A DNA stretch of 64,000 nucleotides from an uncultured Pelagibacteraceae bacterium (GTDB lineage: Bacteria; Pseudomonadota; Alphaproteobacteria; Pelagibacterales; Pelagibacteraceae): contig CACMNK010000001.1 of the NCBI GenBank assembly GCA_902615145.1, positions 1 to 64,000 on the forward strand. The letters are read 5' to 3'. Position numbers and translations under genes: made by a program. The notes under the pieces were generated by a model. That model was not told the DNA's origin. It saw only the letters and a program-made list of their open reading frames with translations, and made no database searches. Below, in pieces: positions 19,512-29,553 of this stretch. Numbering within the stretch: position 1 is the stretch's first letter; the number at the start of each line of letters is the position of its first letter.

Positions 19512-20027
19512 ATTTTGTTTTAATATTTCCTCAATTGATAATTCTTCGTAATGTTCAGTAGGTTGAACAATCCATGGGTCTGAATTTAGTCTTATGGGAC
19601 AAAAATCGGGTTCAAAAGTTGAAGATTTTTTTTTCCATAAACATGCAGTTTTTACCTCTTTTATATAATCTTTTGTGGGGCCGTAATTTTTAAGCCATTC
19701 GATACTTTTGTTTAATGTCAATCCAGTGTCAGAGAGATCATCTATCAAAAGCACTTTGTTAAAATCTTCATTACTTGCTAAAGAGCTTATTTCTCTTGCA
19801 AACATCAATTGTCCTTGTTGATCCTCCATACCTTCACCTGAATAACTTTGAATGACAATATATGCGATAGGTAGTTTTAAAATTCTAGACAAAATATCAA
19901 TGATTGGAGCTGCTCCTCTCATAATGCCAACTAATACTGTAGGTTTATATTTTTGATGAATTTGTATTGCTAGTTTTTCAACTATTTTAGTATACTCATT
20001 AAAGCTGATAATCAATTTCTCTGCCAT
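19506..20027 (-). CDS. Purine phosphoribosyltransferase (xanthine/hypoxanthine-type)
   Basis: VLLIDDLSDTGLTL PRPP-binding motif; track start 20042 but internal ATG at 20027 (MAEKLIISF) is a more likely start. Confidence 0.8.
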   Translation of the reverse strand: MAEKLIISFNEYTKIVEKLAIQIHQKYKPTVLVGIMRGAAPIIDILSRILKLPIAYIVIQSYSGEGMEDQQGQLMFAREISSLASNEDFNKVLLIDDLSDTGLTLNKSIEWLKNYGPTKDYIKEVKTACLWKKKSSTFEPDFCPIRLNSDPWIVQPTEHYEELSIEEILKQNK

Positions 20028-20070
20028 GAAATTTATTATCATAATTGAAATTATTTAAAAAGGAGAAATC

Positions 20071-20367
20071 ATGAAAGCATATTGGATAAGTTTATACTTA
20101 AAAGTTGATAATCAAGAAAATTTAAAAAAATATGCGGAGACTGTTACCCCAATAATAAAAAGTTATGGTGGTTCGCCTCTTGTTAGAGGAGGAAAACATA
20201 CAACTTTTGATGGTGATGATTTTTTAAGAACAGTGGTTTGGGAATTTCCTAGTTTCGAACAAGCACTAAAGTGTCATGAATCAAAAGAGTATAAAGCTGG
20301 TTGGGAATTGGCAAGAAAAACAACTATTAGACATATGCAAATAGTTGAGGGTTTTAATACTGAATAG
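20071..20367 (+). CDS. DUF1330 family protein
   Basis: AYWISLYLKVDNQENLKKYAETVTPIIKSYGGSPLVRGG...EFPSFEQALKCHESKEYK pattern. Confidence 0.8.
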   Translation: MKAYWISLYLKVDNQENLKKYAETVTPIIKSYGGSPLVRGGKHTTFDGDDFLRTVVWEFPSFEQALKCHESKEYKAGWELARKTTIRHMQIVEGFNTE

Positions 20368-20989
20368 GTTCTGGATCAATACTTCTCCATAAATACCATG
20401 TTGCTACAGAACAATAAGGTGAAAATTTTTTTTTTAAAAGCATTACAAATTTTTCTGGTGGTAAATATTTTTTTTTATAATTTTTTGAAATTGCTCTTAA
20501 AAGGCCAATATCTTGAATAGGCCAAATATTAGATCTGTTATATGTAAAAAGTAAAATCATTTCTGCTGACCATCTTCCAATTTGTTTTAATTGAGAAAGA
20601 TAAAGTATTGCCTCTTCATCACTCATATTCTTTATTAATTTTGGATTGAAAGATTTATTTAAAGTCTTTTTTGCTAAATTCTTAATGCCAGACACCTTTT
20701 GACGGCTCAGACCACAACTTTTTAATTGAAGTGTAGTTAATTTAGATACTATCTTTGGATTTATTTTATTATTACACTTCTTTTTAAATTTTAAAAAAAC
20801 AGCGTTTGCAGCAGCAACACTAATTTGTTGACCAATAATACTTTTACACAAGGAAAAGAATATATTTCTTCTAGAAGTAAGAATTATTTCTGATGGACTT
20901 TGATAGCTTTTAATTAACTTTGCTAATACTTTGTCTTTTTTTGATAGGTAATTTTTTGCTTTTTTCCAATATTTTGGAACTTTAGTCAT
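20354..20989 (-). CDS. DNA-3-methyladenine glycosylase II (AlkA-like HhH-GPD)
   Basis: SIIGQQISVAAANAVF; LKQIGRWSAEMILLF hairpin; WPIQDIGLLRAI. Confidence 0.88.
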   Translation of the reverse strand: MTKVPKYWKKAKNYLSKKDKVLAKLIKSYQSPSEIILTSRRNIFFSLCKSIIGQQISVAAANAVFLKFKKKCNNKINPKIVSKLTTLQLKSCGLSRQKVSGIKNLAKKTLNKSFNPKLIKNMSDEEAILYLSQLKQIGRWSAEMILLFTYNRSNIWPIQDIGLLRAISKNYKKKYLPPEKFVMLLKKKFSPYCSVATWYLWRSIDPEPIQY

Positions 20990-21866
20990 TTATTGTTTTG
21001 GAAGTAATTATTTTTTTATTATAAATTTCTCTTCTAAAGATAATCAATGTAGATACAATTACTAGTGATGCTCCAAAAAGCGTTTTATATGTAGGCACCT
21101 CTCCCCATATGAAGTAACCAAAAACTATGGCAAATAATAAAGCTAAATATTTTAATGGGGTAACAAGAGAAACTTCAGAATATTTATATGACTGACCCAG
21201 CCATAGATTAGCTACTCCACCAAAAATACCAACCAAAGATAAAAATATAAAATCTTTCAAACTTGGCATAACCCATCCTTGTGGAATACTTAAAAAACTT
21301 AATAAAGTAATTGATAAAGAAAAATAAAAAGAAATTAACCATACAGGTTCTGTTGTTGATAATTGTCTTAAAGTAATGGCTACATAAGATAAACCAAGAC
21401 AAAATATTACTGGGAAAACATAATAAATGTTTAATTGGTTTATACCTGGCTCAGTAATAATTAATATCCCTATAAAACCAATTATTACTGCGAGCCATCT
21501 GTAAATCCCAACTTTTTCACTTAATAAAAATATTGATAGGATTGTTGTAAATATTGGTGCAGCAAATGAAATACTAACAACGGTTGCCAAAGGTAGTTTT
21601 CTTAAAGCTATAAAAATTGCAACTAAAGCAACAAGGCCCGACATGCAACGTAAAAAATGTAAACCAGCCCTTTTTGTATAATAAAAATTATGAAGTCTCT
21701 CTTTAGGTATTATGAGGAAATAAAATAGGATACCAAAAAATCCTCTAAAAAATAAAACTTGTCCTATTGGATAATCAACCGACCACTTAACAATTATGTC
21801 CATCAATGAGAATGCACAAACAGACATAAACATGTACAAAAAACCCAATTGATTTTTACTCAGCAT
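20982..21866 (-). CDS. DMT superfamily (EamA) transporter
   Basis: Ten-TM EamA-type repeat architecture. Confidence 0.85.
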   Translation of the reverse strand: MLSKNQLGFLYMFMSVCAFSLMDIIVKWSVDYPIGQVLFFRGFFGILFYFLIIPKERLHNFYYTKRAGLHFLRCMSGLVALVAIFIALRKLPLATVVSISFAAPIFTTILSIFLLSEKVGIYRWLAVIIGFIGILIITEPGINQLNIYYVFPVIFCLGLSYVAITLRQLSTTEPVWLISFYFSLSITLLSFLSIPQGWVMPSLKDFIFLSLVGIFGGVANLWLGQSYKYSEVSLVTPLKYLALLFAIVFGYFIWGEVPTYKTLFGASLVIVSTLIIFRREIYNKKIITSKTIND

Positions 21867-21901
21867 ATGAATAATTTGTAAATTAATTTAAATCTTTATC
21901 A

Positions 21902-22345
21902 ATGGAAATAGCAGTTTTAGCTCTTGGATGTTTTTGGGGACCTGAAATAAAATTCAGTAAAATTGATGGGATAATTAAAACAGAGGTTGGCTATTGCGGA
22001 GGCGATAACAAACAAACTACCTATAAAGAAGTTTGCACAGGAAAAACTAATCATGCAGAGGTTGTTAGGCTCGATTTTGATGAAAAAACGATCTCATACG
22101 AAAAAATTTTAACTATATTTTTTGATATTCATGACCCAACCACACTAAATTCTCAAGGGCCTGATTTTGGAACCCAATATAGGAGTGAAATATTTTATTT
22201 AAATGATAATCAAAAAAAAATAGCTGAAAAGGTTTTAAATGAAGTTAACCAAAAATTATCTGGCAGAGTCGTAACAAAAATATCATTACTTAAAAATTAT
22301 TGTGTTGCTGAAGAATATCACCAAAAATATTTGGAAAAAAGATAA
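21902..22345 (+). CDS. msrA: Peptide-methionine (S)-S-oxide reductase
   Basis: ALGCFWGPEIKFSKIDGIIKTEVGYCGG (GCFWG active site). Confidence 0.93.
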   Translation: MEIAVLALGCFWGPEIKFSKIDGIIKTEVGYCGGDNKQTTYKEVCTGKTNHAEVVRLDFDEKTISYEKILTIFFDIHDPTTLNSQGPDFGTQYRSEIFYLNDNQKKIAEKVLNEVNQKLSGRVVTKISLLKNYCVAEEYHQKYLEKR

Positions 22346-23161
22346 ATGTCTTTAGTAGAGACTGAATGGTTGGACAAGAATCTTGATAATGTAAAAATTA
22401 TTGATTGTTCATGGCATATGCCTCTAACAAAAAGAAATGGTTTTGAAGAGTACAAAATTAGGCATATACCAAATTCTATATTCTTTGATTTAGATTCTAA
22501 TTCTAACAAGAAAACAAGTCTTCCCCACATGTTGGTTGATAAATATGATTGGGAAAAAATAGTTTCAGCAATGGGAATTAAAAATGATGATAAAATAGTA
22601 ATTTACGATAATTCTGATGTATTAAGTTCTTGTCGATGTTGGTATAATTTTATTTATTTTGGCCATGATCCAACGTTAGTCCACGTATTAAATGGTGGTC
22701 TGAACAAATGGATTAAAGAAAAAAGAACGACCACTTCTGATTTACCTTTGATAAATAAGTCAAGATATAAAAGTTTAGAAAAAAAGGAATTGGTTAAAGA
22801 TATGAAAATGATAAATCAAAATATAATTAAACCCAATTTTAAAGTTATAGATGCTAGAAGCAGAGAAAGATTTGAGGGTAGAGTTGCGGAACCTAGAAAA
22901 GGATTAAAAAGTGGAAATATTATAAATTCTTTTTGTATACCATTCAGTTCCTGTTTAAATGAAGACAAAACATTTAAAGATATAGATGAACTTAAAAAAA
23001 TTTTTTATTCGTGTTTAAATGATATTGCTGACAAGAATATAGTTTTTTCTTGTGGATCTGGAGTTACTGCGTGTGTTTTGGCACTAGCTTATTCCCTAAT
23101 AAATGATAAATATCTACCTTGCATTTACGATGGTTCTTGGGCTGAATACGGACTAATTTAA
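22346..23161 (+). CDS. sseA: Thiosulfate/3-mercaptopyruvate sulfurtransferase (tandem rhodanese)
   Basis: Two rhodanese domains; catalytic loop CGSGVTAC. Confidence 0.88.
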   Translation: MSLVETEWLDKNLDNVKIIDCSWHMPLTKRNGFEEYKIRHIPNSIFFDLDSNSNKKTSLPHMLVDKYDWEKIVSAMGIKNDDKIVIYDNSDVLSSCRCWYNFIYFGHDPTLVHVLNGGLNKWIKEKRTTTSDLPLINKSRYKSLEKKELVKDMKMINQNIIKPNFKVIDARSRERFEGRVAEPRKGLKSGNIINSFCIPFSSCLNEDKTFKDIDELKKIFYSCLNDIADKNIVFSCGSGVTACVLALAYSLINDKYLPCIYDGSWAEYGLI

Positions 23162-23165
23162 AAGT

Positions 23166-24035
23166 ATGAAAAGATCTACAAAAATAATATCGATAATTTT
23201 AATATTTTTTATTGTCATTGCAGCTGTAATTATTTCAAGAACTTTAATAGCTAATCATTTTAAAAAAAAATTTAGTAAGATTCCTCCTCCTGGAATATTA
23301 GTTACAGAGGTGATGAATAAAGAATTTTCAGAAAAAATTGAAACTTTTGGCACTGCAATTTCTAAAAAATCGCGAACTTTCAAAATTAAAAAAGACGACC
23401 TTCTGGATGATTTAGAGCTAAAAGATTTTGTAAAAAAAGGAGATAAATTGATAAGATTAAAGAGTGGAGATATTATTGCGCCATTTAGTGGTGTGCTTGG
23501 TTATACCGGGCTTACTGAGGACATTTTAGTCTCAAATAATATATTCATTATTACACTAGATGATAATTCTATAATTTATTCAGATATAAAGATTCCTGAG
23601 AGTTATTCTGCATCAATTAAGAAAGGACTTCCAGTAGAAGTAAGATTATCAAGCTACAAAGATAAAGTTTTTTCCGGCGAAGTTGATTTTGTTTCAAGTA
23701 GAATAAATGCAGATACACGAAGTTTATTATCTAGAATTAAAGTGAACAATTCAAACCAGGAATTAATTTCGGGATCGTTGTTGGAGGTTAGTATAAAGTT
23801 TAATTTAAGAAATTCTTTAAGTGTGCCTGATACTAGTGTGATGATTGAAGGTGATAAATCATATGTTTATAAAATTAATGGTTCAAATATTGCTAATAAA
23901 ACTGAAGTAAAGACAGGGTTAAGAAGTAATAAAAGTATTGAGATAGTCTCTGGACTTAATGAAGGAGAGACTATTGTGGCTGAGGGCCTTAAAAAAGTTA
24001 GACCTAATGGAAAGATTAAACCTATTACAAAATAA
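23166..24035 (+). CDS. RND efflux periplasmic adaptor (HlyD-like/MFP)
   Basis: Signal anchor, KLIRLKSGDIIAPFSGVLGYTGLT..., adjacent RND pump. Confidence 0.88.
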   Translation: MKRSTKIISIILIFFIVIAAVIISRTLIANHFKKKFSKIPPPGILVTEVMNKEFSEKIETFGTAISKKSRTFKIKKDDLLDDLELKDFVKKGDKLIRLKSGDIIAPFSGVLGYTGLTEDILVSNNIFIITLDDNSIIYSDIKIPESYSASIKKGLPVEVRLSSYKDKVFSGEVDFVSSRINADTRSLLSRIKVNNSNQELISGSLLEVSIKFNLRNSLSVPDTSVMIEGDKSYVYKINGSNIANKTEVKTGLRSNKSIEIVSGLNEGETIVAEGLKKVRPNGKIKPITK

Positions 24036-27000
24036 ATGTTTATCACTGAATTAAGTATAAAAAGACCCGCAGTATCTTGGGTAATGTCTTTAATACTAAT
24101 TATTTTTGGATTATTTGTATTTTGGAAATTGCCAGTTAGAGAGCTACCTAACGGTATTCAACCGCCTGTGGTTCAAGTTCAAGTAAATTATAACTCAGCA
24201 TCAGCATCGATTATAGATCAAGAAGTGACACAAGTTGTTGAGGATGTAATAGGAGGTGCTGAAGGAATAAAGAATATAGATTCTAAATCTGAAAATGGTA
24301 GGAGCACAATAAATGTTGAGTTTGATACAAGTATAGATTTGGATAACGCAGCGAATGATATTAGAGAAAGAGTTGCAAGAGTTGTGGATAATTTACCGGC
24401 GGAGTCAGAACCTCCACAGATATTAAAAAGAGCTGCAGGTTTTACAACAACAATGTGGTTATCCTTGTCTTCCTCTACTTGGAGTGATCTTGAATTAGGA
24501 GATTATTCGAAAAGATATTTGGTAGATCAATTTTCAAGTATAAAAAATGTTGGGAGGATATTGGTTGGTGGTCTAAGAGAATTGAGTATCAGAGTTTGGA
24601 TAGATCCGATTAAATTAGCGGCAAATGATTTAACAATAAATGAAGTTGAAGTTGCAATGCGAGGAGAGAATATTAGTCTCCCAGCTGGTACTCTTGAGGC
24701 AGATAACATTGATCTAACGCTTAATTTAGACAAATCTTATAATGATATAGATTCAATTAAACAATTACCGATTAAAAAGACAGGTAACAAAGTTATTTTA
24801 TTATCAGATATTGCAAATATTGAATTTGGACCTGTTTCAGAAAAAACTCTTTTTAAAGCTCAAACTAAAGATCAAATAAATTTGAAAACTGTTGGAATTG
24901 GTATTTATGCAAGAAGTGGTGCATCAACTGTTGAACTTTCTAAGGATATTAAAAAAAAAATAATTGAGGTAAGAAAATCTCTGCCTGAAGAATTAGATTT
25001 AAGAGTCTCATTTAATAGAGCTAATTATGTGGAGGCTGCAATTGAGGAAGTATATAAAACCTTGGTTATAGCGTTTGTTTTGGTTGTTTTAATAATCTAT
25101 TTGTTCTTGGGAAATCTCAAGGCTGTGGTTGTGCCAGCTATTGCACTTCCAGTAAGCTTAATAGCTTCTTTTTTAGGACTTTATATTTTTGGTCTATCAA
25201 TAAATATTTTTGTACTTTTAAGTTTTATATTGGCCATAGGCATAATTACAGATGACTCTGTGATCATGACAGATGCAATATATAGAAGAATAGAAAATGG
25301 AGAAACACCGCTTGTTGCAGCCTACAAAGGATCTAAACAAATATCATTTGCAATAATCGCAACAACACTAATTTTGGTTGCCGTATTCCTTCCGCTAATA
25401 TTTATTGAGGGAATTTCTGGAACATTATTTAGAGAAACTGCAATTGCATTGTCATTTTCAATAGTGATTTCATCTTTTGTAGCATTAACACTGTCGCCAA
25501 TGCTTGCTAGTAAATTCTTAAACAAAAAAAGCTCAAAAAAAATTTTTATACAAAAATTTGAGAAAATTTTTTTAAATTTTGCTAAATTTTATAAAGAAAC
25601 TTTAGATGTTATTGTTCACAAAACTAAATTGGTTGGTATTTTTATAGTCTTCATAATTATTTCTTCTATCTTATTATTTAGTTTTTCAAAAAAGGAATTG
25701 TTGCCTATGGAAGATCGTGGTGCTTATTTAATTATAGGAGCTACTGACGAAGGAAGCTCTTTTGAATATACACAAGAACAAGCGAAAAAAGTCGAGGCTA
25801 GGTTAATACCACTTTTACAATCTGAAAATAGTCCCTACTCAAGATTTATTATGCGAGTACCTGGATTTGGAAATTCAGCAAACTCATTTAATAGTTTTAT
25901 TATAATTGCTCTTTTAGATGATTGGAAAAAAAGAAAAAAAGGACAACAGGTTATATTAAGAGAGGCAATTGGAAAAATTGTTACTCTCCCCCAAGCCCTG
26001 GCTTTTCCCATATCTCCACAATCCATAAGAGTTTCTAATTACAATAAGCCAGTGCAAATGGTTATTTATGGTAATAGCTACGAAGAACTTGAAGAAATTC
26101 AAACACAAATAATTCGAAAAATTAGATCTAACAAAAATCTCTCAAGAATTGAATCTGATTACAATAGAAATAAACCCGAGGTAAAATTAATAATAAACAA
26201 AAATAAAGCTAAAGATCTAGGAGTCTCCACAAAAGCTATTGGAGAAACTCTAGAAACTCTTTATGGTGGCAAGAAAATTACCACTTTTAATAAATTAGGT
26301 AGAGAGTATCCAATTATTGTTCAACAATATTTGTCAGATAGGAGAAATAAAGAAGGAGTTTCAAAGATATTTGTTCGTTCTGACACTACTGGAAAACTAA
26401 TCTCACTTGCAAATCTAGTAAGCTTTAAAGAGGAAGGTTCTGCAAAAGAATTATCAAGGTATAACAGACAAAGAGCAGTAACAATATCTGCAAATATTAA
26501 TGAAGGCTATACGTTAATTGAAGCAATAAGATTTTTTGAAGATGTAATGGAAAATTTAGCCCCAAAAAATCAAATTACTTGGAAAGGAAAATCTGAGGAA
26601 ATAAAAGAGACAAGTAATGAATTGTTTATAATATTTGTTTTATCTTTACTAACTGCCTATTTAGTGATGGCTGCAACTTTTAATTCTTTTATTCATCCAT
26701 TTATAATTGTTTTAACTGTTCCATTAGCAATATTTGGTGGATTAGTTTTCATATTATTTTTAAACAGCTCTGTGAATATTTTTTCTCAAATTGCTCTCAT
26801 CATTCTTATAGGTATCTCTACAAAAAATAGTATTTTAATAGTCGATTATGCAAATCGAATAAGAACTACAGGCAAAAATATTGAGTCAGCAGTCAAAGAG
26901 GCATGCTCAGTGAGGTTTAGACCAATCATCATGACATCTTTAAGTACTATGATTGCAATGGTGCCACTTGTTATAGGAAACATTGGACCGGGTGCCGGCG

Positions 27001-27164
27001 AGGGTTCAAGATTGGCTGTGGGTTCAACTATTCTAGGTGGAATGATTATTTCAACATTTTTTACATTATATATTACTCCATCAATGTACTTAGCTTTAGC
27101 TAAAAATACAAAGAGAATAGATGAAGTTGATTTAGAATTAAAAAAAGAATTATCTAAAAAATAA
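24036..27164 (+). CDS. RND (AcrB/HAE1-type) efflux pump inner-membrane subunit
   Basis: 1042 aa; RPAVSWVMSLILIIFG; multi-TM; GGxxxST repeats and DDSVI TM4 motif. Confidence 0.93.
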   Translation: MFITELSIKRPAVSWVMSLILIIFGLFVFWKLPVRELPNGIQPPVVQVQVNYNSASASIIDQEVTQVVEDVIGGAEGIKNIDSKSENGRSTINVEFDTSIDLDNAANDIRERVARVVDNLPAESEPPQILKRAAGFTTTMWLSLSSSTWSDLELGDYSKRYLVDQFSSIKNVGRILVGGLRELSIRVWIDPIKLAANDLTINEVEVAMRGENISLPAGTLEADNIDLTLNLDKSYNDIDSIKQLPIKKTGNKVILLSDIANIEFGPVSEKTLFKAQTKDQINLKTVGIGIYARSGASTVELSKDIKKKIIEVRKSLPEELDLRVSFNRANYVEAAIEEVYKTLVIAFVLVVLIIYLFLGNLKAVVVPAIALPVSLIASFLGLYIFGLSINIFVLLSFILAIGIITDDSVIMTDAIYRRIENGETPLVAAYKGSKQISFAIIATTLILVAVFLPLIFIEGISGTLFRETAIALSFSIVISSFVALTLSPMLASKFLNKKSSKKIFIQKFEKIFLNFAKFYKETLDVIVHKTKLVGIFIVFIIISSILLFSFSKKELLPMEDRGAYLIIGATDEGSSFEYTQEQAKKVEARLIPLLQSENSPYSRFIMRVPGFGNSANSFNSFIIIALLDDWKKRKKGQQVILREAIGKIVTLPQALAFPISPQSIRVSNYNKPVQMVIYGNSYEELEEIQTQIIRKIRSNKNLSRIESDYNRNKPEVKLIINKNKAKDLGVSTKAIGETLETLYGGKKITTFNKLGREYPIIVQQYLSDRRNKEGVSKIFVRSDTTGKLISLANLVSFKEEGSAKELSRYNRQRAVTISANINEGYTLIEAIRFFEDVMENLAPKNQITWKGKSEEIKETSNELFIIFVLSLLTAYLVMAATFNSFIHPFIIVLTVPLAIFGGLVFILFLNSSVNIFSQIALIILIGISTKNSILIVDYANRIRTTGKNIESAVKEACSVRFRPIIMTSLSTMIAMVPLVIGNIGPGAGEGSRLAVGSTILGGMIISTFFTLYITPSMYLALAKNTKRIDEVDLELKKELSKK

Positions 27165-27753
27165 TATATTTGTTTTTATTAAGAGATTTACTGCACTCTG
27201 ATAATTGTCTCCTGTAAAGGCCAGCTTGTTTTTCCACTTTTTTGGCTAATCCAATTACCTTCTTATTCTTTTTGTAATGTTTGAAATTCCCCCAACCCTC
27301 ATGGTAAGCAAGATACTGCTTGAAAGCATCTTTTTTTGAAATTTTTAAAATCGTTTCAGATTTATTTGTATACCAACCAATAAAGTCTACACTATCTTTA
27401 AATCTTGCTCTTGTAGCTAATTTGTTTCCAGTCTCTTTTTTATATTGCTCCCATGTTCCTTTAACGGCTTGTGAGTAACCGAATGAACTTGATGGTCTTT
27501 TATAAGGAATAAATTTAAAAATTTTTTGTCTTGCAGGTTTTGCTAACCAATCGAAGTCCGACTCCATTTTTATAATTGCTAGTTGAATATAAATTGGGGT
27601 GCCCCATTTTTTTTCAACTTTTTTCGTGTGCTTATACCAAAGATATCTCTCATTAAATATTGAGCAACTATTTGAAGTATTTGATGGAATTGATGAACAA
27701 CTTGTTAACAAAAAAAAAAATAAAATAATTAATTTATTTTTTAAATAAGCCAT
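27154..27753 (-). CDS. Lytic transglycosylase-like (SLT fold) lipoprotein
   Basis: Lipobox LLTSC; IQLAIIKMESDFDW...SSFGYSQAVKGTWEQYK...YLAYHEGWGNF. Confidence 0.75.
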   Translation of the reverse strand: MAYLKNKLIILFFFLLTSCSSIPSNTSNSCSIFNERYLWYKHTKKVEKKWGTPIYIQLAIIKMESDFDWLAKPARQKIFKFIPYKRPSSSFGYSQAVKGTWEQYKKETGNKLATRARFKDSVDFIGWYTNKSETILKISKKDAFKQYLAYHEGWGNFKHYKKNKKVIGLAKKVEKQAGLYRRQLSECSKSLNKNKYIIF

Positions 27754-28129
27754 ATTTATTTATAATTTTCTTAATAAAAATTACAACAATCACTCCAAAT
27801 ATATTTCCGAAAAGATCTTGCCATTCAAAACCTCTCTCGGGTATTAATAAATGAAGAACCTCAAGAATTATTGATAATAAGAGTAAGTAGATTGTTAATA
27901 TCTTAATTTCGTTAAGTTTGTAGAAAGTAAAAAGACCTACCATAGATAACAAACTGAAGACATAAAAATGATTCGATGATACAATAAAGTCACCTGTTAT
28001 TTGAGGTTGTGTTTTAATATCACCATATAAAAGAAAACCAATCAAACTACCTGGAAAAATATATAAAAAAATCACACAACAGTTCAGAAAGTAAAAAATT
28101 ATTTTATATTTAGAAAAAAATTTTATCAT
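27734..28129 (-). CDS. VanZ-like membrane protein
   Basis: Four TM helices, VanZ-like C-terminus (EVLHLLIPERGFEWQDLFGNIFGV). Confidence 0.7.
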   Translation of the reverse strand: MIKFFSKYKIIFYFLNCCVIFLYIFPGSLIGFLLYGDIKTQPQITGDFIVSSNHFYVFSLLSMVGLFTFYKLNEIKILTIYLLLLSIILEVLHLLIPERGFEWQDLFGNIFGVIVVIFIKKIINKYGLFKK

Positions 28130-28172
28130 TAATTATATAGTTTTATTTATAAATATATTTTAAAAATATAAT

Positions 28173-28886
28173 ATGAGTTATTTAATACTTGTAAGACATG
28201 GACAAAGTACTTGGAATCTTGAGAAAAAATTTACAGGATGGGTTGACGTAGATATTACAGAAACAGGCAAATCTGAAGCTAAAAAAGCAGGTCAACTTAT
28301 TAAGGAACAAAACCTTAAAATAAATTATTATTATTCATCTGTTCAATTAAGAGCAAAACATACTTTAAAAATTATAAAAGAAATTTTAAATGATGAAAAA
28401 GAATTCAAATCAGCCTGGCAGCTTAACGAGAGACACTATGGAGCTCTTACTGGCTTAAATAAGATAGAAATGGCGAGAAAAATTGGTGAAAAAAAAGTGC
28501 ACGAGTTTCGTAGATCTTGGGATATGAAACCAGATGCCCTAAGTAAAGACAGTCCACACCATCCTAGTAACATAAGTATTTATAAAGATGTTCCAGAGGA
28601 GCTTATTCCAAGCACAGAGTCTTTAAAAGATACTTACGATAGAGTTGTAAAATTTTTTGAGGAAGAAATCCAAGAAAAATTGAGAGATACTAATATTTTA
28701 ATTTCTGCCCATGGCAATTCTATTAGAGCTTTATGCAAAAAACTTTTTGAATTAGATAACAATCTGATTGCAAATCTAGAAATACCTACGGGAAATCCTT
28801 TATTGATAAAGTTAGACAATAGTTTGAAAATCACAAAATGTGAGTATCTTGATAAAAAAAGGGCTAAAGATCTTTTAGTTTTTTGA
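28173..28886 (+). CDS. gpmA: 2,3-bisphosphoglycerate-dependent phosphoglycerate mutase
   Basis: LVRHGQSTWNLEKKFTGWVDVDITE; LNERHYGALTGLNK; ISAHGNSIRAL. Confidence 0.95.
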   Translation: MSYLILVRHGQSTWNLEKKFTGWVDVDITETGKSEAKKAGQLIKEQNLKINYYYSSVQLRAKHTLKIIKEILNDEKEFKSAWQLNERHYGALTGLNKIEMARKIGEKKVHEFRRSWDMKPDALSKDSPHHPSNISIYKDVPEELIPSTESLKDTYDRVVKFFEEEIQEKLRDTNILISAHGNSIRALCKKLFELDNNLIANLEIPTGNPLLIKLDNSLKITKCEYLDKKRAKDLLVF

Positions 28887-29553
28887 AAGTTTCTAAATCA
28901 GTTAAATGATAGAATTTATTTAAGCTTTCATATCCATTAAGTTGATTCTTGTTTCGTAATTCTTTCCATACCTCTAAAATTGAAAAATTTTTTAAATTGT
29001 AATTTTCAAACAAACTCTTATTGAAAATTTTACAACCAATATAAATAAAATTATTATCTTCACCTTTTTGCAATAAGTTATCTTTTAATTTAAAATCTCC
29101 ATTAAAACTCTTATCAAAACTTAATTTCTTATCTGCAACTAAAAGAATACAATTCAATTTATTAGAAAAGTAAAAATCTTGCATTTCATTTATCTCATTA
29201 ACGTATTTATTGTTCCACAAGGTATCAGGATTAAAAACTAAAAAATCTTGATCTGTAGTATCTTTCACTAAATTCATTATACCACCGCCTGTATCCAAAA
29301 TACTCTTTCCATCTTCTTTAATCTTAATATCTACTTCAAAATTTTTCATTTTAATAAATTCATTTATTTGATCTCCAAGATGAAATGTATTTATGAGAAT
29401 TTTTTTTATACCAAGTTTGGAAATTACATTAATACAGTTTTCTAAAATTGTAGTATTTTTAATTTTCAACAGAGGTTTTGGAGTTTCAAGAGTTAGGGGA
29501 TTCAGTCTTTTACCAAAACCTGCACATAATATTAATGCAGTTCTAATTCTCAT
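28864..29553 (-). CDS. murU: Nucleotidyltransferase, MurNAc-1-phosphate uridylyltransferase-like
   Basis: ALILCAGFGKRLNPLTLETPKPLLKI; IKEDGKSILDTGGGIMN; genomic neighbour of amgK-like kinase. Confidence 0.8.
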   Translation of the reverse strand: MRIRTALILCAGFGKRLNPLTLETPKPLLKIKNTTILENCINVISKLGIKKILINTFHLGDQINEFIKMKNFEVDIKIKEDGKSILDTGGGIMNLVKDTTDQDFLVFNPDTLWNNKYVNEINEMQDFYFSNKLNCILLVADKKLSFDKSFNGDFKLKDNLLQKGEDNNFIYIGCKIFNKSLFENYNLKNFSILEVWKELRNKNQLNGYESLNKFYHLTDLETFKKLKDL

